DNA from: Nezara viridula
Lineage: Eukaryota > Arthropoda > Insecta > Hemiptera > Pentatomidae
Reading direction: 5' to 3'
DNA: 64,000 nucleotides
Assembly: GCA_928085145.1 (NCBI GenBank)
Contig: OV725077.1
Coordinates: forward strand, 65,199,995-65,263,994
Made by a program: the position numbers and the translations under genes. The notes under the pieces were generated by a model. The model was not told the DNA's origin. It worked only from the letters and a program-made list of their open reading frames with translations, and made no database searches. This document shows, piece by piece, positions 57,661 through 64,000 of the stretch (positions within the stretch are counted from its first letter, which is position 1; each line of letters begins with the position of its first letter).

Positions 57661-58555
57661 TTATCAAATATTATTTCCAGTTACCAGCAGTTAATGGTTC
57701 AGAAGATTTCATAATGGAAACTCCGTTATCGTCCTGTAGACTGAAATCCAGACTTAAGCATGATATTCTAATTTGAACTCTATTTTATATAGATATATAA
57801 TTTTTATTCATATCACATACATATTTTATTATTTTATTATTATTTATATTATTTTTTTCATAAGCTTTATTTATTTTATTATATTTCATTTACTTTACAA
57901 ACTTACTAGTCCATAGTTATAGAGTTTATGAAACGTTAGCAGTGTCTTTTGTATCAGACTATGCCCCTAATTAAATAACTGTTAAAACATTACATATTGC
58001 TAATAAACCCATGTATGGATCACTAAGCCTATCTGGGAATTCATAATATATAAAAAATAAAATAAAAATTATAAGTTTGTCATTGTAACTTTTGGTACAG
58101 ATATTAATATGAATCTTTCTCTCTCAAGTCGCTGTATGAGATTCCAAGCTGTTCAGTGTGTTATAATATTTGGAATGATTTTAGTTCTGTAATTTTAGTA
58201 AATCGGTCTTTTATTCGCAGTGTGCCAAATTATGATTTATTTCGTATTCTTAGAATAATTATTTGGAAATCAATTATATCGTTAGTTTTTTTCAGAAAAA
58301 GTCTTTATGTGACATCTTATAACCTTAAATAATTATAAACTTTGAAAATCCAGCCTGTTCAATTATTTGTTATCCATTCAGTTCCCACAAAATTGTAAAT
58401 AGATACTACTGTAAATATTTATATAAATTATTAGATCGTTCTTCATTATTTTTTTTAATTATTAAAATGTAATTTAGAAAATTAGAATGTAACTTAATTT
58501 TTAATTTTTTTCTTACGACTGTTTAATTACTCTGTATTTTTCTTTATGTATCTCT
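57661..58555. other. AT-rich DNA
   Basis: No feature. Confidence 0.45.
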
Positions 58556-58640
58556 AAGGCTCCTTAGCCCATATTTCCTTCTTTCTGTATTATTCTAAAG
58601 GTACTCGTCTTAGAATAAATAAAGTATTATTATTATTGTC
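58556..58640 (+). repeat. LINE/SINE 3' tail with (TTA)n end
   Basis: AAGGCTCCTTAGCCCATATT, TATTCTAAAGGTACTCGTC, then TTAGAATAAATAAAG and (TATTAT)n. The AATAAA and the TTA-repeat end resemble the tail of the RTE element at 3.97 kb and the 44.4 kb tail. Confidence 0.5.
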
Positions 58641-58923
58641 AAAGGGTTTTGTATTATTTTAGTGGACTTACTGTGTTTTTCTTACAGATAAATGAGGTTT
58701 AAATTTACAAAAACGTTCATAAATGTTCGGCTCCTTTGAAAATGTACTTAGTGACGTTTTGCAACAAACCGATGATATTTATTTCTTTAGAAGAGACATG
58801 GAGCTTTCTCAAATCATTAGAACATTTAACCTGATTTGATCTTTTTTATGATTTCTGAAATATTTACTATGCATTATTATATATGAATTTACGTTTAGTT
58901 AACCCGTTATATAAACTGATTTT

Positions 58924-58960
58924 CCGACGTTTCGGCCCAAAGTTAAGGTCTTCATCAGGG
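58924..58960 (-). other. Hammerhead-like motif, copy h
   Basis: Minus strand: AGCC-CTGATGA-A-GACC-TTAACTTTG-GGCC-GAAAC-GTC-GG. Both core boxes perfect; helix II GACC/GGCC has one mismatch; helix I at least CC/GG. One unpaired A precedes helix II. Confidence 0.45.
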
Positions 58961-59030
58961 CTAAGAAAATGCCAAACATAATATAAGGAACTATTAACTT
59001 ATGAGAAAAAATAAATAAATAAATAAATAA

Positions 59031-59035
<5 letters not shown>

Positions 59036-59077
<42 letters not shown>
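59036..59077. repeat. (AT)n microsatellite preceded by (AAAT)n
   Basis: (AAAT)n at about 59009-59034, then about 21 AT units. Confidence 0.95.
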
Positions 59078-59079
<2 letters not shown>

Positions 59080-59285
59080 ACAAATAATAATAATGTAAGG
59101 AGGATACGAAAAAAATTAACAACAGTAACAGAGAGGAACTTATGAAATAAATAATATCAGTACTTGAGGTACTGTTATTATTTCTCTCTCTAATATCGTT
59201 ATTATTTATTTCATAAGTTCCTCTCTGTTACTGTTATTATTTTTTTCATATATTCCTTACATTATTATTATTTTATTATTTTTGT

Positions 59286-59345
59286 TTTAAACATATTTAT
59301 TGAGAGATATTACAATCTATCACAATTAAGGGCATTTATAATTAT
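59286..59345 (-). repeat. Antisense LINE/SINE 3' tail, family T (short, nested)
   Basis: TTTATTGAGAGATATTACAA, TCTATCACAATTAAGGGC; the landmarks match 15.54 kb. It lies within the right arm of the foldback and is absent from the left arm. Confidence 0.45.
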
Positions 59346-59410
59346 TATTATTAATGTAATTTTTTCTCATTAGTTAATAGTTTCTCATATTGTTATCTGG
59401 TATTTTCTTA

Positions 59411-59560
59411 GCGCTGATCAGGGCCTGCGATTTGGGCCGAAACGTCGGCAAATATAAAAATAAATGTCATTTATTTATTTTAATTTTTTTTATTACTGAA
59501 CATCCCAACCGAGTTCTCTTCAACTATTCAGTACAAGCAACCATCAATGCACTATGACTA
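59411..59560 (+). repeat. Hammerhead-like motif, copy i, and tail shared with 12.1 kb
   Basis: Core CTGATCA-G-GGCC ... GGCC-GAAAC-GTC-GGC: one base change in the first box, and a perfect 4-bp GGCC/GGCC helix II. The tail AAATATAAAAATAAATGTCA, then CCCAACCGAGTTCTCTTCAA and CTATTCAGTACAAGCAACC, aligns with 12107-12235. Confidence 0.5.
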
Positions 59561-59579
59561 ATCAAATAATTTTGTTCAT

Positions 59580-59942
59580 TCAATAAGCATAGGGGCAATA
59601 TCATCCAGTTTCAACTGGATTGTTTTTAAGGACGAACTATAAAAAAATCTGAAAAATAAAACCTGACCCATCGTAATCTAAGAAGGGTATTTAGTTCACT
59701 ACCCTTAGGATGAACTGTCTCTCTACCAACGGACAGGGAGGTGATGTGATCAGCATTCTCGCTCGCACCCTCCCATGTTTATCTCCATCCCTAGGGTATG
59801 CTCTTTATAGAGCGCCTTACCCGTCTTGAGGGGGTATTTCCCGCCAACCCAGGGGTCGATCCATGGCTGATATAGAATGCTCAATGTCGGATTCGAACCT
59901 AAGCTTAGGAATTCGATTCCAATGAGTTACCCCACTCCTCTA
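59580..59942 (-). mobile_element. tRNA-derived SINE, minus strand
   Basis: On the minus strand the head reads GGGGTAACTCATTGGAATCG ... CTTAGGTTCGAATCCGAC (B box GGTTCGAATCC at 59886-59901). It is followed by TATATCAGCCATGGATCGAC and a body with GGTAAGGCGCTC, CACCTCCCTGTCC and AGAGAGACAGTTCATCC. Phrases in the same order occur at 14.9-15.2 kb. The A-rich 59635-59665 stretch may be the tail. Confidence 0.55.
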
Positions 59943-60583
59943 AAAACAACACCTTATGAAGACAATGAAAAACATTTGACTTGTAAACTTAAAATAAATA
60001 AATAAAAAAAAACCAATGTCTTGAGGAGATATTATGTGAATATCTATTATGTTCAAATGGTTTGATTTCCTTCTATTTATAAACTGAAATTTTAATAATC
60101 AATGTTAAAAATTCTCGTCTAATCCAGACTAATATTGGTTAATAATATTTCTTTATTTTACAAAGGGACCACATAGCTTCGTTGATGTGCTTAAATGCAT
60201 AATACGTTTCCATATCATGATCAGATATATCATGAGTTTTTTGCAACAAGTCATTAAGCAACAACATTTCATAAAATCAAACAACTAATTATTTTGATAA
60301 TATTTTTTTTCCTGTGTAATCAGAGCTTTATAGTAAATAGTTTTCATTTTTCAAAGGGTTGAATTTATTGCCGGTGTTCTTACATTAATGAAACAGGTTG
60401 ATATTCATAAAAACCTACTTAAAAATTTAGGTCTATTGTAAACGTAATTAATGACTTTTTGTAATAAATCGACAATTTATCACATTTTCTTGTAGTTAGA
60501 AATTACTCCTAATCATAACAGTTTCAACCATAATTGTGTTAAAAATTAAATACCCTTTTATTAAATTGATTCAATGTTTTCAG
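59943..60583. other. AT-rich DNA
   Basis: No feature, unless it is the intron upstream of the candidate exon at 60584. Confidence 0.4.
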
Positions 60584-60636
60584 GTAAGGATGATCCAGCT
60601 AAATTGGCGGAGGTTGACGAGAATGGCATGTATTAA
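60584..60636 (+). CDS. Candidate last coding exon (16 codons plus stop), unknown gene
   Basis: A pyrimidine-rich acceptor (AATGTTTTCAG) ends at 60583. The following 53 bases are sharply less AT-rich than the flanks. Entering with two bases (GT) to complete a split codon, the frame reads KDDPAKLAEVDENGMY and stops at TAA (60634-60636). An AATAAA occurs at about 60789. The peptide is acidic and non-repetitive, as expected for a C-terminal tail. I do not recognise it, and the upstream exon is not in view. The same junction CAGGTAAGG also fits a splice donor, which is the main alternative, but the sequence upstream of it is not coding-like. Confidence 0.35.
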
Positions 60637-61310
60637 GTAATCATTTATTTGCTTTAGCTTTTCAAAAAAAAAAAAAAAAAAATATTGGATTATGTCTTGC
60701 ATGTTACAGTGACAAAGTTTTATTTCATCGAGACTAAATTTTTCCTTATTACATTCACACCTTAATTAACTCGTGATTTCTCTTAAAATAAATAAATAAT
60801 AAAAAGTTTACTTATATATATATATTACTTTATATTGAATTTTATTTATAATGTATTCATTTTCAAATAACAAAAAAAAAATAAAAAAAAGTTCATTGAA
60901 TGATTATCAAATTCAGTTGCTTATTACTGGACCGAAATTATATTGCTCAAAAACTTTATGATATTTTTTATAATTTTCAAAAAAATGGCTGGACCAAACC
61001 AGGTCGCTGGTTGCCCAACCATATAAGATCGGCGCTGATTTTATTACTGCATGACATTGCCCAAATCTTGTTGAAAAATCTTAGTCTTTATAAACTCTTA
61101 ATAATCTATATTATTTCCTAATGATGAAAATATTTTTTAAACTATCGAGTACTTTTAATTTTGTTCGTTTTGTAAGTTTAAAATATACATTTGTTATTAG
61201 GTTTATTAGAATTTAATTAAATAATTGTTCTACACTCAAAGGAATAATTTGTATTTTATGTAAAATTTTATTCTAAATGCGCAATTATAAGATAGCATCT
61301 TAAGGTTATT
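60637..61310. other. AT-rich DNA
   Basis: Possible 3' UTR of the candidate exon in its first part. The 73-codon frame at 60900-61121 has no recognised domain. Confidence 0.35.
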
Positions 61311-61720
61311 TCAAATAGGTTGTTATCACTGAGAAGATGAATGATTAACTGGTCCCATCTCAATCCAATATTCCTTAATAAGAGAGATGGAGCAGGTTTG
61401 CATGCTAAGTGGATGGTTTTAATGCACCCGCGTTGTGTTTGGAATGCTTGAATGATCCATTTTATTATCCTTTGTTGAAAATGAACTATCCTCGAAAAAA
61501 CGGCTATTGCGATATTTAATCTTAATCTAGTTTTTTCCCATTCATTTAGGGTTTTAACGTAGTTTATAGTAATCGTAAAGCTGGGCTATGAGATGGTCTT
61601 TCTGACGGCATTACGACGTTGTTTCGGCTAAAATTGCCATTTAATGACAAACAGCTGATTTCATTAAGGATAAGGTGTGTCTTAAAAGAATTTATGGGTT
61701 CTTGCTTTCATACCTTTCCA
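61311..61720. other. GC-richer island, possible regulatory DNA
   Basis: Includes GGTTTGCATGCTAAGTGGAT, CACCCGCGTTGTGTTTGG and GACGGCATTACGACGTTG. No sustained frame or repeat partner in the window. Confidence 0.3.
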
Positions 61721-62290
61721 AGTCTAATAGTTGATACCAAATCGATTACTCGTCATGTGCAAAAAAGCACAAATATATAAATATATATTCCATAATACAG
61801 TTAGTTTGTTAGGTATTATGGCATAAAACCTTGAGGTCATCATTGGCTAAATAAATACAGTTTATTTTCAGATTCATAATGGAGTTAACTTTTTAATCAT
61901 ATATAAAAATGGAAAGTTTTATCAGAAGCCATACTGCAAAAGAAAAACATTATTTTTCAAAAAGAATTAATTTTGTTATCAGTTACGCTAGTAATGTTTT
62001 TGATACTAAGATTTTTTAAAAAATTAATTGCCCCTATAATTTATGTTCTTCTATAAATTGTTAAATTTCTGACACTATTATGATTTTATTGTTATCTAAT
62101 TTTAAATCAAAACATTCATGGTGATGAAATGCTTCCATTAAATACATCTATTTAATTTATTTTTAATTGAAAATCTTATTTTAAAATTCCTAACATTTTA
62201 TGATCTGCTTTCTTCATTAGAGCTTCTTAAGATTCTTGCGTTTGTTGATCAGATGGAATTTGATTAATTCTGTTTGTTTGTTTGCTTCGA
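61721..62290. other. AT-rich DNA
   Basis: No feature. Confidence 0.4.
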
Positions 62291-62297
62291 TGTCTAG

Positions 62298-62324
62298 GCG
62301 CAAAACATCCAGGTCATAAGCGCC
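62298..62324. repeat. Short GC-clamped hairpin
   Basis: GGCGC ... GCGCC around CATCCAGGTCATAA. It sits in AT-rich DNA and is followed by a long A-rich stretch (62370-62440), so it may be the end of an old retroelement. Confidence 0.35.
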
Positions 62325-62920
62325 CGATTAACTAAATAACATCACTTAATACTATTTGGATGGTACAAAAAATAAAAATAAAAAAAGGACAAAAAAAATA
62401 AAGAAATGGATTGATAGAATAAAATAAATAAATAAGGATAATAATAGACATTTATAGGTAATAAGATAGAATGTTAATTCTGTTTTGCTTGTAATTTGCT
62501 TTTTTTCTCTTTTGCCTCTTTTTTTCTCTTTTAAAAACTATACTTAGAGAAAGAAGAAACAAATAAATTGCCGTATCTGGATGACACGACGATATCAAAA
62601 GTGTCGATATTTTTAGTTCATTGGATTTTCGAACATTTAGGTAAATAAGAAACTTTATTTATTGATAATATCGTTAGCACTATATTAATATAACGAATGT
62701 ACAACTTTAAACAATCTCACATGGGTTACTTTAACATGGTGCCGAACACATATAGTTTGATTTTTAATGATATATGTTTTTAATTTTAATAAAAGCGAAA
62801 AACGATCATGGAATTAATAGGCAATGATTAATCAAGATTTTATCTATCCTTTATAACCACGAAGCAGGAAAATATTACGGGTTTAAAATATAATTGTGAG
62901 GCGTTTCTATACATTATAAT

Positions 62921-62929
<9 letters not shown>
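62325..62929. other. AT-rich DNA
   Basis: A-rich run at 62368-62440. No feature. Confidence 0.4.

Positions 62930-62981
<52 letters not shown>
62930..62981. repeat. (TA)n microsatellite
   Basis: About 25 units. The overlapping minus-strand frame is a Tyr-Ile artefact. Confidence 0.95.
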
Positions 62982-62984
<3 letters not shown>

Positions 62985-63149
62985 TTTTTCCTGAAAAAAA
63001 TATACTTATTTGGTTGATTTTCTTGTGTTAATCTAATAATCAAAATCCTTCCTGTAATGACTTAAGTATATTCTGTCTTTCATTGATTTTCTTTTCCTTC
63101 CCTATCTTAAAAGTCGATCAAACGAGAAAAATCTGAAATTGATGCGGCA

Positions 63150-63670
63150 GATATCCTATTACTTCGCCCTTCCGTATTGGAAACCAATCATCCTATTTCC
63201 TATAATTGGTTGATTCGAGCTAGTATTATATTCACTTGGTCGGAGAAGTTCAAGCAACACATTTCGGATCCGAAGAAAATAAATTAGGTGGCCGATGAGA
63301 GTGCCAAACTGGGCTTTTAATCTAATTGAAAAGCTTCGTCGGTAATATGGTCTGGAATGGACGTTATTGCTCTGATAAATTATCTCAATCCATTTGCAGT
63401 GGATATGCCGAACTGAAAAAACAATGGGATCCAAGGATGAATAAGGTACTGAGGAATTCAAATTAGGTCTGTTAGTCGGCCGGGTTGAGGTCTTAAGTCC
63501 GCCCTTTGTACTTAATTCTTCAGGGCACTTAGCATCTTCTTTATGCCTCTCTTAGCAACTGTTTATTTGGATGGGCCTGCCATTAACTTTGTGTTTGGAC
63601 CACTTCAACTTAGGAAGTTCCTCAGCTGGCTTTGCAGTTGAAACTTCAGTTTAGAACAGCTAAGCATGTA
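63150..63670. other. GC-richer island with a 100-codon minus-strand frame, unknown
   Basis: Balanced composition over about 500 bp (CGGATCCGAAG, AGCTTCGTCGGTAATATGG, GTTAGTCGGCCGGGTTGAGG). The minus-strand frame 63461-63159 (MNSSVPYSSLDPIVFSVRHI...) shows no recognised domain. The block also has homeodomain-like TAATTG cores (63203, 63322). Regulatory DNA or an old transposon are both possible. Confidence 0.25.
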
Positions 63671-64000
63671 GTGCTTTAATGAATGAAGATTTTTTTTTTT
63701 GCTACTTTTACTTAGCTATTTATGAATTATTTAGTAAGGAGTAGTAGAGCGATCGTAAAAAAAATATACATGAAAAAAATGGCCGAGTTTTTACTATGTG
63801 TAAAATTTCAACATAATTATTGTGAAAAGAGAAAATATAATATTGAATATTTACAATTGATTTGTTTATAGATTTGTATATTTGTAAGGATTTTTATTTT
63901 TTTTTTTTAGTTGTGCTGATTATATATACTTAAAAATATGTATAAAAAAAGATACAATTGAATATATAACCTATTTGTTAGATTGAAGATAGGAGGAAGG
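63671..64000. other. AT-rich DNA to window end
   Basis: Poly-T runs and A-rich stretches. No feature. Confidence 0.45.

Larger units (their letters stand above)
58910..59455. mobile_element. Foldback element bounded by hammerhead-like motifs
   Basis: Outer arms (58915-59020 and 59360-59450) are reverse complements. Left CGACGTTTCGGCCCAAA ... GGGCTAAGAAAATGCCA pairs with right TGGTATTTTCTTAGCGCTGA ... TTTGGGCCGAAACGTCGG. Inner arms pair too: AACAGTAACAGAGAGGAACT (about 59125) with AGTTCCTCTCTGTTACTGTT (about 59215). A (TA)n tract (59036-59077) is present only in the left arm and a family-T tail (59286-59345) only in the right arm, showing later insertions or expansions. No coding capacity. 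Confidence 0.82.

Overview
This is a strongly AT-rich window of eukaryotic, almost certainly arthropod, nuclear DNA. It has long A/T homopolymers, at least a dozen (TA)n microsatellites and many decayed transposable elements of kinds typical of insect or crustacean genomes. No intact protein-coding gene is visible. Nearly all open frames are short and chance-like; many simply read through (TA)n as alternating Tyr-Ile. An insect (perhaps hemipteran) or copepod is my guess at the source; I cannot name a species. The window looks intergenic or deep-intronic. The only candidates for host exons are two short GC-richer pieces next to good splice signals: 16454-16535 (minus, a possible first coding exon) and 60584-60636 (plus, a possible last coding exon).

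Layout. 0-3 kb: microsatellites, a hairpin MITE (455-693) and a Jockey-type LINE scrap (2003-2113). 4-5 kb: the best reverse transcriptase remnant, an RTE-like LINE on the minus strand (3968-5080). 5.7-7.7 kb: two adjacent short hairpins and an old foldback element. 11.36-11.75 kb: a 383-bp inverted-repeat element with a perfect 8-bp target duplication. 12-19 kb: LINE 3' tails in antisense, a tRNA-type SINE, Jockey C-terminal relics and the candidate first exon. 26.2-26.6 kb: a hAT-type MITE. 27.3-28.7 kb: a Helitron remnant with a recognisable helicase C-terminus and a CTAG end. 33-34 kb: a class II tRNA-like sequence and a LINE relic. 36-44 kb: dense nested repeats, with three inverted-repeat (foldback) structures, three Jockey C-terminal relics and a pair of inverted 245-bp segments. 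46.4-51.3 kb: a recent direct duplication of about 1.75 kb separated by 1.4 kb. 52.4-54.3 kb: two more hAT-type MITE copies. 55.2-57.3 kb: a long hairpin, a TIR element and a 638-bp tandem duplication. 58.5-60 kb: another foldback and a SINE. 60-64 kb: mostly anonymous DNA with a few GC-richer islands.

The most interesting recurring signal is a motif seen nine times, of the form CTGATGA ... GAAACGT followed by C, T or A (never G), usually with a short helix between the two halves. It sits at the ends, or flanks the spacer, of several foldback elements. It resembles the core of the small hammerhead ribozymes known from Penelope-like elements and retrozymes. The resemblance is imperfect and untested: there is usually an extra purine before helix II.

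No genes act together as a pathway here. The content is a record of transposition, nesting and local duplication.
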